Shown here: positions 9,042 through 18,873 of the stretch, in pieces
Position numbering within the stretch: the first letter of the stretch is position 1
How the letters are laid out: each line of letters opens with the position of its first letter
Origin: Nocardioides sp. GY 10127
Lineage (GTDB): Bacteria; Actinomycetota; Actinomycetes; Propionibacteriales; Nocardioidaceae
NCBI RefSeq assembly: GCF_004919085.1
Contig: NZ_STGL01000008.1
Span: 248,001-312,000, forward strand
Length of the DNA stretch: 64,000 bases
Reading direction: 5' to 3'
Notes under the pieces: generated by a model
Seen by the model: only the letters and a program-made list of their open reading frames with translations
Database searches by the model: none
Told to the model about the DNA's origin: nothing
Translations under genes and position numbers: made by a program

Positions 9042-9126
9042 GGTCGTGTCCGTCCTTGCAGGCGTGGTGGAGCGGTCAGGCGCGGGACGCCGGGTGCGTC
9101 CGCCCGACCGACGATAGCCCCTTTTT

Positions 9127-9149
9127 CACAATGCCGCTTTGTGGCAAAG
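9127..9149. promoter_or_regulatory. Operator-like overlapping dyads between the VOC and MarR genes
   Basis: CTTTG-TGG-CAAAG (9137-9149) is a perfect inverted repeat. It overlaps a second one, CACAA (9127-9131) with TTGTG (9139-9143). Placement in the divergent gap, 40 bp before the MarR start, fits autoregulation by a MarR dimer. A -10-like TAACCT is at 9167-9172. Confidence 0.5.
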
Positions 9150-9188
9150 GTACTTAGGGACGATGCTAACCTCTCCGCGGAGGTCGAG

Positions 9189-9677
9189 ATGCACGAGAGC
9201 ACCAGCGAGGACGACGCGCAGCGAGAGCGGATCATCGGCTCGTTCTGGGCCGCCGGCGCCGCCCAGAGCGACCTCGGCCGCACGTTCGCCCGGCGCATGG
9301 GGATGCACCCGACCGACGCCACGGCGATCACCGAGATCATCCGCGCCGAGGAGCGCGGCCTGCCGTTGACTCCGGCGCGACTGTCCGAACGCATCGGCCT
9401 CACCAGCGGCGCCACGTCCATCCTGCTCAACAGGCTGGAGGACGCGGGCCACGTCACCCGGGCACGCGGCCACGCGGACCGGCGACTCGTCACCCTCCAT
9501 GCCGGCGCCGACGTGCACGCGGACGGGGACGAGTTCTTCTCACCGCTGCGCGAGCGGCTGGAGCAGCTGATGAGGGACTACTCCCCCGAGCAGCTGAGCC
9601 TGGTGGAGACCTTCGTGGACCAGTTCCGCCGCGTCATCGACGGCTACGCGCGGACGGAACCGGCCGCCGACGCCTGA
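9189..9677 (+). CDS. MarR family transcriptional regulator
   Basis: 162 aa. The winged helix-turn-helix spans roughly residues 45-115 and includes PARLSERIGLTSGATSILLNRLEDAGHVTR followed by the wing ARGHADRRLVTLH (quoted in parts), the classic MarR DxR wing. ATG 9189 has GGAGG 5 nt upstream. MarR proteins usually repress a divergent gene and respond to a small ligand, so the VOC gene is the likely target. Its stop is 13 nt from the converging prenyl synthase gene. The ligand cannot be inferred. Confidence 0.88.
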   Translation: MHESTSEDDAQRERIIGSFWAAGAAQSDLGRTFARRMGMHPTDATAITEIIRAEERGLPLTPARLSERIGLTSGATSILLNRLEDAGHVTRARGHADRRLVTLHAGADVHADGDEFFSPLRERLEQLMRDYSPEQLSLVETFVDQFRRVIDGYARTEPAADA

Positions 9678-9690
9678 CCGGCGGGGGCGC

Positions 9691-10713
9691 TCAGCCCGTG
9701 CGCACCGCGACGAGGTCGGCGAACGCCTCGAGGGCGTCGCGCACCGGCCCGGCGGGCAGGACGGCGAGGTGCTTCTTGGCCTCCTCGGCGCGGTCCTGGA
9801 CGTAGGCGCGGGCCCGGTCCATCGCGGGGTGGGCCCGCAGGCGCCGCAGCGCCTCGTCCACCTCGGCGTCGTCGGACAGCGGGCGGGAGAGCAGGTCGAG
9901 GAGCCGGAGGTCGTCGGGGTCGGTCGAGCCCGCGGCGTCCTCCTGGGCCATGAGCACCGGCAGGGTCGGCACCCCCTCGCGCAGGTCGGTGCCCGGGGTC
10001 TTGCCCGAGTCGCCCGTCTCGGAGGCGATGTCGACGATGTCGTCGGCGAGCTGGAAGGCGCAGCCGACGATCTCGCCGTACTCGGCCAGCGCGTCCTCGA
10101 CGTCCTTGCCCGCGCCGCCGAACATGGCGCCGTAGCGGGCGGAGGTGGCGATGAGGGAGCCGGTCTTGCCGGCGACGACCTCGAGGTAGTGCTCCAGCGC
10201 GCTGGTGCCCTCCGGGGCGGGGATCGTCTCGAGGATCTGGCCCTCGACCAGCCGGGTGAACGTGGCGGCCTGGATGCGCACGGCGTCGGGGCCGAGGTCC
10301 GCGGTCAGCTCCGAGGAGCGGCCGAAGAGGAAGTCCCCGACGAGGATCGCGGTGTTGTTGTCCCAGCGGGCGTTCGCCGAGGGGGCGCCGCGGCGCACGT
10401 CGGCCTCGTCCATGACGTCGTCGTGGTACAGCGAGCCGAGGTGGGTGATCTCCACGACGCAGGCGGCGGTGAGGACCTCGTCGCTGCCGGGGCGGTCACC
10501 CGCCTCCGCCGCGAGGAGCACGAGCAGCGGCCGGAACCGCTTCCCGCCGGCGTCCAGGAGGTGGCTGGCGGCCTCGGTGACGTAGTCCGTCCGTGCCCGC
10601 ACGTGGCCCGACAGGAGCGTCTCGACCGTGTCCAGGCGCTCCTGGAGCCGGTGCGCCAGCTCGGGGTCGGTGACCGGGAGGGCGAGGTTGGCCGGAGGAG
10701 GAGTGGCGCTCAC
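9691..10713 (-). CDS. Long-chain trans-polyprenyl diphosphate synthase (menaquinone side chain)
   Basis: 340-aa all-alpha prenyltransferase. The first aspartate-rich motif is DDVMDEAD (after SLYH) and the second is LADDIVDIA; the substrate-binding GGKRFRPLL is near residue 48. This class (HepT/IspB/GrcC) extends farnesyl or geranylgeranyl diphosphate to the C35-C50 chain attached by MenA. GTG 10713 overlaps the nuoN stop (GTGA), so it is the last gene of the nuo operon. That tie to complex I supports a quinone role. The exact chain length cannot be read from the sequence. Confidence 0.9.
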   Translation of the reverse strand: MSATPPPANLALPVTDPELAHRLQERLDTVETLLSGHVRARTDYVTEAASHLLDAGGKRFRPLLVLLAAEAGDRPGSDEVLTAACVVEITHLGSLYHDDVMDEADVRRGAPSANARWDNNTAILVGDFLFGRSSELTADLGPDAVRIQAATFTRLVEGQILETIPAPEGTSALEHYLEVVAGKTGSLIATSARYGAMFGGAGKDVEDALAEYGEIVGCAFQLADDIVDIASETGDSGKTPGTDLREGVPTLPVLMAQEDAAGSTDPDDLRLLDLLSRPLSDDAEVDEALRRLRAHPAMDRARAYVQDRAEEAKKHLAVLPAGPVRDALEAFADLVAVRTG

Positions 10714-12293
10714 CTGATGAATTGTCCGACATCGCTCGCCAGCTCCATCACCGGGCCCGGCATGAGGCCCAGGAACAGGGTGCCGAGCACACCGACGGTG
10801 ATGACGACGACCGTCAGCGGGGAGGGCTGGACGACCGAGGCGGAGGCCTCGGTGGGCGGCAGGAAGAACATCACCCGGATCTGGCGGACGTAGAAGAACA
10901 CGCCCAGGACCGAGGCGAGGATCGCCACGAGCACCACCGGCCACAGGCCCGCGGACATCGCGACCTCGAAGACCGACCACTTGCCGGCGAAGCCCGCGGT
11001 GAGCGGGATGCCCGCCATCGAGAGCAGGAAGAGCGAGAACACGCCCGCCACCACCGGCGAGCGGCGGCCGAGCCCGGCCCAGCGGTCCATGCCGGTGGCC
11101 TCGCCCGAGGCGTCCCGCACGAGCATGACGACGGCGAAGGCGCCGACCGTCGCGAACGCGTAGGTGGCCAGGTAGAACATGACCGCCTGGAGCGAGGTGA
11201 CCTGTCCGCTGGCGAGGTCGCCGGGGCTCTGGAGCCCGACGACGCCGGTGAGCAGGAACCCGGTGTGGGCGATGGCCGAGTAGGCCAGCATCCGCTTCAC
11301 GTCGGTCTGCGCGATGGCCATGAGGACGCCGAGCAGCATGGTGATCGCGGCGACGGTGCCGAGCACCGGGGCCCACGTCCAGCGCTCCGCGCCGTAGGCG
11401 ACGTAGAAGAGGCGCAGCAGCGCGCCGAAGGCGGCGATCTTGGTGCAGGCCGCCATGAACGCGGTGACCGCGGTGGGGGCGCCCTGGTAGACGTCGGGCG
11501 TCCAGGCCTGGAACGGGACGGCGCCGACCTTGAACAGCAGGCCGACGGTCAGCAGCGCCATGCCGGTGAGCTCGAGCGTCCGGTTGCCCAGGTCGCTGCG
11601 AACCGCGATGTCGATGGCCGCGAGGTCCATCGAGCCGGCGAAGCCGTAGGTGAGGGCGATGCCGTAGAGGAAGAACCCGGAGGAGAAGGCGCCGAGCATG
11701 AAGTACTTCAGCGCGGCCTCCTGGCTCAGGAGGCGACGGCGCCGGGCGAGGCCGCACATGAGGTACAGCGGCAGCGAGAGGACCTCGAGACCCACGAACA
11801 TCGTCAGCAGGTCCCCGGACGCCGGGAAGAGCAGCATGCCGCCCACGGCGAACATGAGCAGCGGGTAGACCTCGGTGTGCTCCAGGCCCTGGGTCCGCTT
11901 CTCCGCCTCGGTGCCGGGCAGGGCCGCGGCCTGGCCGGCGAACGCGGTGACGCCGGACTCGAGGCGGCGCTCGGCGAAGAGCAGGACGCCGAGGACCGAG
12001 AAGCCCAGGATCAGGCCCCAGATGAAGACGGTCGGGCCGTCCACCACGATCGAGCCGCCGGCCCCCAGGACGCCCCGGGCGGTGCGCCCGGCGACGACGT
12101 CGAGGTTCGCGGCGATGTAGACGGTGCCGGCCCCGGCGGCCACGAGGCCCGCCAGCGCGAGCACGACCTGCACCACGAGGCGGCGGCCGCGGGGCACGAA
12201 GGCCTCCACGCCGACGCCCAGGACGGCGACGCCGAGGACCGCGATGATCGGCCAGATCTCGGCGTAGGCCATCGTCGGCTTCACGAACTCCAT
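10710..12293 (-). CDS. nuoN: NADH-quinone oxidoreductase subunit N
   Basis: 527-aa antiporter-like membrane subunit of complex I, with about 14 transmembrane segments. Typical stretches are GLEVLSLPLYLMCGLARR, KVGAVPFQAWTPDVYQGAPT (the conserved Lys/Pro helix break) and DVKRMLAYSAIAHTGF. It helps couple quinone reduction to proton pumping. ATG 12293 shares its last base with the nuoM stop, and its own stop overlaps the prenyl synthase start by 4 nt. Confidence 0.96.
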   Translation of the reverse strand: MEFVKPTMAYAEIWPIIAVLGVAVLGVGVEAFVPRGRRLVVQVVLALAGLVAAGAGTVYIAANLDVVAGRTARGVLGAGGSIVVDGPTVFIWGLILGFSVLGVLLFAERRLESGVTAFAGQAAALPGTEAEKRTQGLEHTEVYPLLMFAVGGMLLFPASGDLLTMFVGLEVLSLPLYLMCGLARRRRLLSQEAALKYFMLGAFSSGFFLYGIALTYGFAGSMDLAAIDIAVRSDLGNRTLELTGMALLTVGLLFKVGAVPFQAWTPDVYQGAPTAVTAFMAACTKIAAFGALLRLFYVAYGAERWTWAPVLGTVAAITMLLGVLMAIAQTDVKRMLAYSAIAHTGFLLTGVVGLQSPGDLASGQVTSLQAVMFYLATYAFATVGAFAVVMLVRDASGEATGMDRWAGLGRRSPVVAGVFSLFLLSMAGIPLTAGFAGKWSVFEVAMSAGLWPVVLVAILASVLGVFFYVRQIRVMFFLPPTEASASVVQPSPLTVVVITVGVLGTLFLGLMPGPVMELASDVGQFIR

Positions 12294-13864
12294 CAGTGCT
12301 CGCCCTCCTCGGCGCTCGTGCCGGTGGCGACCGGCACGGTGGGGCTGTCGTCGACCACGCCCACGTGCGTGAGCAGGTCACCGACGTAGTCGTTGCTGGC
12401 CTTGAGCAGCGGCTGCGGGAAGAACCCGAAGCCGACGAGCGCCACGACCAGCGGCACCACGGCGACGAGCTCGCGCACGCCGAGGTCCTTGCGGGCGGCC
12501 TCGGCGTCGGGCGCCTCGGCCACCGTGGGCGGCGGGCCGGTCATCGTCCGCTGGTACATCCAGAGGATGTAGATGGCGGCCAGGACGACGGCGGTGACCG
12601 CGATCGCGCCGACGAACCAGTGGTACTGGAACGCCGCGATGAGGACGAGGAACTCCGAGACGAACGGGCTGAGGCCCGGGAGGCTCAGGGTCGCCAGGCC
12701 GGCGATCAGCAGCATCGCCGCCATCACCGGGGTGACCTTCTCCAGGCCGCCCAGCTCGCGGATCGAGGTCGTGCCGCGGCGCGCGGCGACGAAGCCGGCG
12801 ACGAGGAACAGCGCGGCCGTGCCGACGCCGTGGTTGACCATGTAGAGCACCGCGCCCGAGGCACCGGCCGTGGAGAACACGAAGATGCCGAGCGTGATGA
12901 ACCCGAAGTGGGACAGCGAGGTCAGACCGATGAGGCGCATGAGGTCGTCCTGCCCGATGGCCAGGAACGCGCCGTAGACGATCGAGATGAGCGCCAGGGC
13001 CACGACCACCGGGGTCGCCCACTGCGAGGCCTCCGGGAAGATCCCGAGGCAGAACCGCAGCATGCCGAAGGTGCCGATCTTGTCGAGCACGGAGACCAGC
13101 AGCACCGAGGTGGCCGGGGTGGCCTTGCCGGTGGTGTCGGCCAGCCAGGTGTGCACGGGGAAGAGCGGCGCCTTCACCGCGAAGGCGGTGAAGAAGGCGA
13201 CGAACAGCCAGCGCCCGGCCTCGGTGGGCATGTCGAGGCCCATGAGGTCGGAGAGCAGGTAGCTCGGCGTGCCCGCCTGCGCGGAGACCACGTACAGGCC
13301 GACGACGCCGGCGAGCATCACCAGGCCGCCGCCGAGCTGGAAGACCAGGAACTTCACCGCGGCCGCGGAGCGGCCCTCGCGGCCGTAGCCGCCGACGAGG
13401 AAGTAGGCGGGGATGAGCGTGGCCTCGAAGACGAGGTAGAAGAGGAACACGTCAGTGGCCAGGAAGACCGCCATCGCCAGGCCCTCGAGGGCCAGGACGA
13501 GGGCCGTGAACCCGGCCGCGGTGCCCTGCCCGACGCCGTCCAGGTCGACCTCGGTGTCGTTCCAGGCGGCGACCAGCACGATCGGCACGAGGACGCCGGC
13601 CAGCAGGATCATCAGCAGGCCGAGGCCGTCCACGCCCCAGGCGAGGTGGACGCCGAGCGCCGGGATCCACGAGTAGGTCTCGGTGAGCTGCATGCCGTCG
13701 CCGGCCTGGTACTGCGTGGCGACCACGACGGCCAGCGCCAGGGTGACCAGCGAGAACGTGAGCCCGACCTGCTGCGCGAGGCGGCCGGTGCGGGGGCTGA
13801 GCGCGACCACGAGCGCCCCGACGAGCGGGACGGCGACGGTCAGCGAGAGCCAGGGGAAGTCCAT
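12293..13864 (-). CDS. nuoM: NADH-quinone oxidoreductase subunit M
   Basis: 523 aa, a second antiporter-like subunit. It starts [18 protein letters not shown] and has about 14 transmembrane helices. Conserved parts include LAWGVDGLGLLMILLAGVL, FEATLIPAYFLVGGYGREGR (with the pumping Glu) and KAPLFPVHTWLADTTGKATP. ATG 13864 sits in an ATGA overlap with nuoL. Reading frames continue far upstream without a stop on this strand, but that stretch is the nuoL gene in another frame. Confidence 0.96.
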   Translation of the reverse strand: MDFPWLSLTVAVPLVGALVVALSPRTGRLAQQVGLTFSLVTLALAVVVATQYQAGDGMQLTETYSWIPALGVHLAWGVDGLGLLMILLAGVLVPIVLVAAWNDTEVDLDGVGQGTAAGFTALVLALEGLAMAVFLATDVFLFYLVFEATLIPAYFLVGGYGREGRSAAAVKFLVFQLGGGLVMLAGVVGLYVVSAQAGTPSYLLSDLMGLDMPTEAGRWLFVAFFTAFAVKAPLFPVHTWLADTTGKATPATSVLLVSVLDKIGTFGMLRFCLGIFPEASQWATPVVVALALISIVYGAFLAIGQDDLMRLIGLTSLSHFGFITLGIFVFSTAGASGAVLYMVNHGVGTAALFLVAGFVAARRGTTSIRELGGLEKVTPVMAAMLLIAGLATLSLPGLSPFVSEFLVLIAAFQYHWFVGAIAVTAVVLAAIYILWMYQRTMTGPPPTVAEAPDAEAARKDLGVRELVAVVPLVVALVGFGFFPQPLLKASNDYVGDLLTHVGVVDDSPTVPVATGTSAEEGEH

Positions 13865-15798
13865 CAGAGGTTCACCACCAGGAGGGCCGCGATCAGCAGG
13901 ACGGCGCCTGCCAGGACGGAGAGGGCGTAGGAGCGCACGTAGCCGGACTGGAGCCGCCGCATCACGTTGCCGACGCCGGCGGCGATCGTGCCGGAGCCGG
14001 TGAACGCGCCGTCGACGGCCCGCTCGTCCATCACCACCAGCGCGCCGGTGAGGGCGCGGCCGGGGGCGCCGACGACGACCTCGTTGATGGCGTCGCCGTA
14101 GAGGTCGTGGCGGGCGGCCGTGGTGAAGGGGCTGACCTTCTCCGGGGCCGTGGCCGGCACCGGCCGGCGGCCGAACATCGACCAGGCGATCGCGACACCG
14201 ACGGCCACCACGACGAGCGTGACGAGCGAGAAGACGATGCCGGGCACGGGCAGGTCGTGCTCGGGGGCCTCGCCCACGACCGGCGCGAGCCAGTCGGTGA
14301 TCCAGGAGCCCAGGTAGAGGACGCCGCCCAGCGCCGAGAGGGCGGCCAGGACGACGAGCGGGCCGGTCATGACCGAGGGCGACTCGTGCGGGTGCACGCC
14401 CTTCTCCCAGCGCTTCTCGCCCAGGAACGTCATGAGCATGAGGCGGGTCATGTAGAAGCCGGTCACGCCGGCGCCGATGAGGGCGCAGACACCCGCGACC
14501 GGGCTCTCCACCAGCGCGGTCTCGATGATCTTGTCCTTGGACCAGAAGCCCGAGAACAGCGGGAAGCCGATGATCGCCAGGTAGCCCATCGCGAAGGTCA
14601 GGAACGTGACCGGCATGGCCTTGCGCAGCGCGCCGTAGTGGCGCATGTTCACGTCGTCGTCCATGCCGTGCATCACCGAGCCGGCGCCGAGGAACATGTT
14701 GGCCTTGAAGAAGCCGTGCGTGATCAGGTGGAAGATCGCGAACGCGTAGCCGTACACGCCGAGGCCGGCGGCCAGCATCATGTAGCCGATCTGGCTCATC
14801 GTGGAGCCGGCGAGCGCCTTCTTGATGTCGTCCTTGGCGCAACCGATGACCGCACCCCACAGGAGCGTCACCGTCGCGACGACCACGACCACCGTCTGGG
14901 CGTGCGGGGCGCGCTCGAAGATGAAGTTCGAGCGGACCACCAGGTAGACGCCCGCGGTCACCATGGTCGCCGCGTGGATGAGCGCGGAGACCGGGGTCGG
15001 GCCCTCCATGGCGTCCAGGAGCCAGGCCTGCAGCGGCACCTGGGCCGACTTTCCGCACGCCCCGAGCAGGAGCAGGAGGCCCATCGCGGTGAGCACGCCG
15101 GCGCTCGCGCCGGAGGCGGCCTGCGAGATCGCGGTGAAGCTGAAGGTGCCGAAGGTGACGAACATGAGGCCCATCGCCAGCGCCAGGCCCATGTCACCGA
15201 CGCGGTTGAGGACGAACGCCTTCTTCGCGGCGGCCGCGGCCGACGGCTTGTGCTGCCAGAACCCGATGAGCAGGTAGGAGGCGAGGCCCACGCCCTCCCA
15301 GCCGAGGAACAGGCCGAGGTAGGTCTCGCTCAGCACCAGCGTCAGCATCGCGGCGACGAAGAGGTTGAGGTAGGCGAAGAACCGGCGCCGGCGCGGGTCG
15401 TGGCTCATGTAGCCGATCGAGTAGACGTGGATCAGCGAGCCCACGCCGGTGATCAGCAGCAGGAAGAGCACCGACAGCGGGTCCAGCAGCAGGTCGAAGC
15501 GGACGTCGAGGGCGCCGACCGAGAACCAGGTCCACAGGTGCTGGGTGACGCTGCGGTCCGCCTCGTCGCGGCCCATGAGGCCGACGAGCATGACGACGCT
15601 GAGCACGAACGAGCCGATCGGCAGCGCGGTGGCGAGCCAGTGGCCCCAGGAGTCGGTGCGGCGGCCGCCGACGAGCAGCACGACGGCACCGAGCAGCGGC
15701 AGCGCGACGATCAGCCAGAGCAGGCTGAAGGCACCGTCGGCCGCGGCCGGGTCGAGGACGGGGACGGCGGCGTGGCCGTCCGCGGCGAGCAGGTTCAT
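13864..15798 (-). CDS. nuoL: NADH-quinone oxidoreductase subunit L
   Basis: 644 aa, the largest antiporter-like subunit, with about 16 transmembrane helices and the long lateral amphipathic helix expected in the C-terminal third. Diagnostic motifs are [39 protein letters not shown] and [21 protein letters not shown] (each quoted in part). Starts at ATG 15798, 10 nt after the nuoK stop, and overlaps nuoM by one base. Confidence 0.96.
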   Translation of the reverse strand: MNLLAADGHAAVPVLDPAAADGAFSLLWLIVALPLLGAVVLLVGGRRTDSWGHWLATALPIGSFVLSVVMLVGLMGRDEADRSVTQHLWTWFSVGALDVRFDLLLDPLSVLFLLLITGVGSLIHVYSIGYMSHDPRRRRFFAYLNLFVAAMLTLVLSETYLGLFLGWEGVGLASYLLIGFWQHKPSAAAAAKKAFVLNRVGDMGLALAMGLMFVTFGTFSFTAISQAASGASAGVLTAMGLLLLLGACGKSAQVPLQAWLLDAMEGPTPVSALIHAATMVTAGVYLVVRSNFIFERAPHAQTVVVVVATVTLLWGAVIGCAKDDIKKALAGSTMSQIGYMMLAAGLGVYGYAFAIFHLITHGFFKANMFLGAGSVMHGMDDDVNMRHYGALRKAMPVTFLTFAMGYLAIIGFPLFSGFWSKDKIIETALVESPVAGVCALIGAGVTGFYMTRLMLMTFLGEKRWEKGVHPHESPSVMTGPLVVLAALSALGGVLYLGSWITDWLAPVVGEAPEHDLPVPGIVFSLVTLVVVAVGVAIAWSMFGRRPVPATAPEKVSPFTTAARHDLYGDAINEVVVGAPGRALTGALVVMDERAVDGAFTGSGTIAAGVGNVMRRLQSGYVRSYALSVLAGAVLLIAALLVVNL

Positions 15799-15808
15799 CG
15801 AGATGCTC

Positions 15809-16111
15809 CTAGAACTTCAGCAGGCTCGCGTCGTCGACCGAGGCCGACCGGCGGGTGCGGAAGATGGTCATGATGATCGCGAGACCGACGACGACCTCGG
15901 CGGCGGCCACGACCATCACGAAGAACGCGGCGATCTGGCCCTGCAGGTCGCCCGACTGCTTCGCGAAGGCCACGAGCGCGAGGTTGCTGGCGTTGAGCAT
16001 GAGCTCGACGCACATGAACACGACGATCGCGTTGCGGCGCACGAGGACGCCGACGGCGCCGATCGTGAACAGCACCGACGACAGCACGATGTAGGGCGTC
16101 ACGTCGTTCAC
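15809..16111 (-). CDS. nuoK: NADH-quinone oxidoreductase subunit K
   Basis: 100-aa, three-helix membrane subunit. The two buried glutamates needed for proton transfer are visible in [17 protein letters not shown] and [15 protein letters not shown] 16111 overlaps the nuoJ stop by 4 nt. Length is exactly that of the family. Confidence 0.96.
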   Translation of the reverse strand: MNDVTPYIVLSSVLFTIGAVGVLVRRNAIVVFMCVELMLNASNLALVAFAKQSGDLQGQIAAFFVMVVAAAEVVVGLAIIMTIFRTRRSASVDDASLLKF

Positions 16112-16968
16112 TGCGCGCCTCCTTCTTCCGCGGGGTTCTCGGTGTTCGCGCCGGTGCCGGCCGAGGTGTCGGTCGCGCCGGTCGCGCCGCCCGCCGGGGC
16201 GGTGCCGGGCGCCTGCGTCTCGGCCCCGGTGATCTCCGCGAGCACGTGCTCCACCTCGGCGGCCGAGGCCGTCCGGACGGTGCCGCGGGCCACGAGCGTG
16301 GCGCTGACGGACGTCGGGGCCGGGGACCCGTCCGGCAGGAGCGCCGGGGTGTCGACCGCGTTGTGCCGGGCGTAGACGCCGGGCGAGGGCAGCGGGCCGA
16401 GCGGCTTGCCGGACTCGGCGTAGTCACGCATCCGCTGCGCGGCCTTGTCGGCCTGGCTCTCGCGGGGCTCGACCCGCTCGCGGTGGGCCAGCACCATGGC
16501 GCCGACGGCGGCGGTGATGAGCAGCGCCGAGGTGGTCTCGAAGGCGAAGACGTAGCGCGAGAAGAGCATGTTCGCGATGGCCTGCATGTTGCCGTCCGAG
16601 GTGGCGTCGCCGAGGCCGACCGCCGCGCCCAGCGAGATCTGGGCGGCGCCGATGACGAGCAGCGAGCCGAGCACGACCCCGCCGAGGATGGCGAGCGCCC
16701 GCTGGCCGCGGATCGTCTCGACCAGCGAGTCCGAGGCGTCCACGCCGACGAGCATGAGGACGAACAGGAACAGCATCATGATCGCGCCGGTGTAGACGAT
16801 GATCTGCACCGCGAAGAGGAACGGGGCCTCCAGCGTCAGGTACAGGCCGGCGATCCCGATCATGACGGCGGCCAGCAGGAGGGCTGCGTGCACCGCCTTG
16901 CGGACGAACAGCACTCCCAGGGCGGCCGCCGTCACCATGACGGCGAGCAGCCAGAAGGCGACGGTCAC
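16108..16968 (-). CDS. nuoJ: NADH-quinone oxidoreductase subunit J
   Basis: 286 aa. The first 165 residues contain five transmembrane helices, with the NuoJ core [21 protein letters not shown], which includes the conserved Tyr helix break. A hydrophilic tail of about 110 residues, rich in Ala, Thr and Gly (ending in [16 protein letters not shown]), is longer than in enterobacterial NuoJ (about 184 aa); such tails are common in actinobacteria. GTG 16968 overlaps nuoI by 4 nt and has GGAGGAGAA upstream. Confidence 0.95.
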   Translation of the reverse strand: MTVAFWLLAVMVTAAALGVLFVRKAVHAALLLAAVMIGIAGLYLTLEAPFLFAVQIIVYTGAIMMLFLFVLMLVGVDASDSLVETIRGQRALAILGGVVLGSLLVIGAAQISLGAAVGLGDATSDGNMQAIANMLFSRYVFAFETTSALLITAAVGAMVLAHRERVEPRESQADKAAQRMRDYAESGKPLGPLPSPGVYARHNAVDTPALLPDGSPAPTSVSATLVARGTVRTASAAEVEHVLAEITGAETQAPGTAPAGGATGATDTSAGTGANTENPAEEGGAQ

Positions 16969-17540
16969 TTCTCCTCCTTCGCCGGCGCGGACGGGGCGGG
17001 CGCGGCGTAGGCGCCGCGGTAGTAGTCGCCCTCGTCGTCGCCGAGCGTCATCGCGTGCGGCGGGGCCTCCATGCCCGGCAGCAGCGGGGCGAGGAGGTCG
17101 GACTTCTCGTAGATCAGGTCGGCGCGGTTGTCGTCGGCCAGCTCGTACTCGTTCGTCATCGTCAGCGCCCGGGTCGGGCACGCCTCGATGCACAGGCCGC
17201 AGAGGATGCAGCGCAGGTAGTTGATCTGGTAGACGCGGCCGTACCGCTCGCCGGGGCTGAAGCGGCCGTCGCCGTCCTCGTCGTTGGGCGCGCCCTCGAC
17301 GTAGATGGCGTCCGCCGGGCAGGCCCAGGCGCACAGCTCGCAGCCGACGCACTTCTCCAGGCCGTCGGGCCACCGGTTGAGCTGGTGGCGGCCGTGGAAG
17401 CGGGGGGCCGTGGGCTCCTTCTGGAACGGGTACTGCTCCGTGACCACCTTGCGGAACATCGTCCGGAAGGTGACGCCGAAGCCGGCCACCGGGTCGAGGA
17501 ACTGCTCCTTGAAGGAGGGAGTGGACTGCTCGTCGCTCAT
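16965..17540 (-). CDS. nuoI: NADH-quinone oxidoreductase subunit I (2x[4Fe-4S])
   Basis: 191-aa ferredoxin-like subunit on the cytoplasmic face. It carries two complete cluster motifs, [16 protein letters not shown] and [16 protein letters not shown], for clusters N6a and N6b that pass electrons to NuoB. The C-terminus has a 40-residue hydrophilic extension. ATG 17540 lies 1 nt after the nuoH start side of the operon (nuoH ends at 17542). Confidence 0.96.
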   Translation of the reverse strand: MSDEQSTPSFKEQFLDPVAGFGVTFRTMFRKVVTEQYPFQKEPTAPRFHGRHQLNRWPDGLEKCVGCELCAWACPADAIYVEGAPNDEDGDGRFSPGERYGRVYQINYLRCILCGLCIEACPTRALTMTNEYELADDNRADLIYEKSDLLAPLLPGMEAPPHAMTLGDDEGDYYRGAYAAPAPSAPAKEEK

Positions 17541-17541
17541 G

Positions 17542-18873
17542 TCAGCTCTCCTGCGTGGCGCCGGCGGCCACCGTCTCGTCGGGGCCGGTGGGGAAGGTGA
17601 GCGGGGCGGCCGCGCCGCGCACCGGCGCGGCCATCGGCGGCACCGGGTAGGTGCCGGTCGGGCCGACCGGCTCGGCCGCGTCCTCGTCCGTGGCCCGGCC
17701 GAACGGGAGGAAGCCCGCCGCCAGGATCAGGACGATCACCACGCCCCCGCCGATCAGCAGGTCGCGGCTGTCGAAGGTCAGGTTGGTGCTCACGTAGCGC
17801 ATGGCGGCCACGAGGACGACCCAGGCCAGCGCCACCGGGATGAGGATCTTCCAGCCCAGCGCCATGAACTGGTCGTAGCGCAGGCGGGGCAGGGTTCCGC
17901 GCAGCCAGATGAACAGGAAGATGAAGCACAGGACCTTGCCGAAGAACCAGAGCACCGGCCACCAGCCCTCGTTGAACCCGGCGTAGAGGTGGTCGATCCA
18001 GAACGGGGCGTGCCAGCCCCCGAGGAACAGCGTCGTGGCCAGCGCCGAGACGGTCGCCATGTTGATGTACTCGGCGAGGAAGAACAGGGCGAACTTCAGC
18101 GAGGAGTACTCGGTGTGGAAGCCGCCGACGAGCTCGCCCTCGGCCTCGGGCAGGTCGAACGGGGCGCGGTTGGTCTCGCCGATCATCGCGATCACGTAGA
18201 GCACGAAGGACGGGAACAGGATCAGCCCGAACCAGAGGTTGTCCTGCGCCGCGACGATCTCGCTGGTCGACATCGAGCCCGCGTACATGAACACCGCGAT
18301 GAGCGCGAGGCCCATCGGGATCTCGTAGGAGATCATCTGCGCGCTCGAGCGCAGGCCGCCGAGCAGCGAGTAGGTCGAGCCGGAGGACCAGCCGCCGAGC
18401 ACGATGCCGTAGATGCCGATCGAGGCGATCGCCATCACGAACAGCACCGCCACCGGCATGTCGGTGAGCTGGAGCGGCGTCCGGGTGCCGAAGAGGTTCA
18501 CCTCGGGCCCGAACGGCACCACCGAGAAGGTCACGAAGGCCGGGATGACGACCAGGACCGGGGCCAGGAGGAAGACCACCTTGTCGGCCGCGGTCGGGAT
18601 GATGTCCTCCTTCAGCGCCAGCTTCACGCCGTCCGCGAGGGACTGCAGGAGGCCGAAGGGGCCGTGCACGTTGGGGCCGATGCGGTGCTGCATCCGGGCC
18701 ACGACCCGGCGCTCCCACCAGATGTTGAAGAGGGTCAGCAGCACCAGCACGACGAAGATCAGCAGGGCCTTGACCAGGATGATCCACCAGGGGTCCTGGC
18801 CGAAGGACGTCAGGTCGACGTCGGCCATCGGCACCACCGCCGGTGCCAGCGCGGAGATCGCGAGGGCGGTCAC
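17542..18873 (-). CDS. nuoH: NADH-quinone oxidoreductase subunit H
   Basis: 443 aa, with eight transmembrane helices that form much of the quinone chamber. Conserved parts are [40 protein letters not shown] (the charged loop) and [23 protein letters not shown] 18873 overlaps the nuoG stop (GTGA); the second Met (MADVDLTSF, residue 16) is an alternative start. The C-terminal 60 residues are hydrophilic and Pro/Ala-rich, longer than in E. coli. Confidence 0.95.
   Translation of the reverse strand: MTALAISALAPAVVPMADVDLTSFGQDPWWIILVKALLIFVVLVLLTLFNIWWERRVVARMQHRIGPNVHGPFGLLQSLADGVKLALKEDIIPTAADKVVFLLAPVLVVIPAFVTFSVVPFGPEVNLFGTRTPLQLTDMPVAVLFVMAIASIGIYGIVLGGWSSGSTYSLLGGLRSSAQMISYEIPMGLALIAVFMYAGSMSTSEIVAAQDNLWFGLILFPSFVLYVIAMIGETNRAPFDLPEAEGELVGGFHTEYSSLKFALFFLAEYINMATVSALATTLFLGGWHAPFWIDHLYAGFNEGWWPVLWFFGKVLCFIFLFIWLRGTLPRLRYDQFMALGWKILIPVALAWVVLVAAMRYVSTNLTFDSRDLLIGGGVVIVLILAAGFLPFGRATDEDAAEPVGPTGTYPVPPMAAPVRGAAAPLTFPTGPDETVAAGATQES

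Noticed and set aside
12296..13930. Long plus-strand reading frame opposite nuoM (544 codons)
   Set aside because: It is rich in His, Arg, Gln, Asp and Gly with no domain; it is the complementary reading of a high-GC gene. Many similar frames across the window were left out for the same reason.
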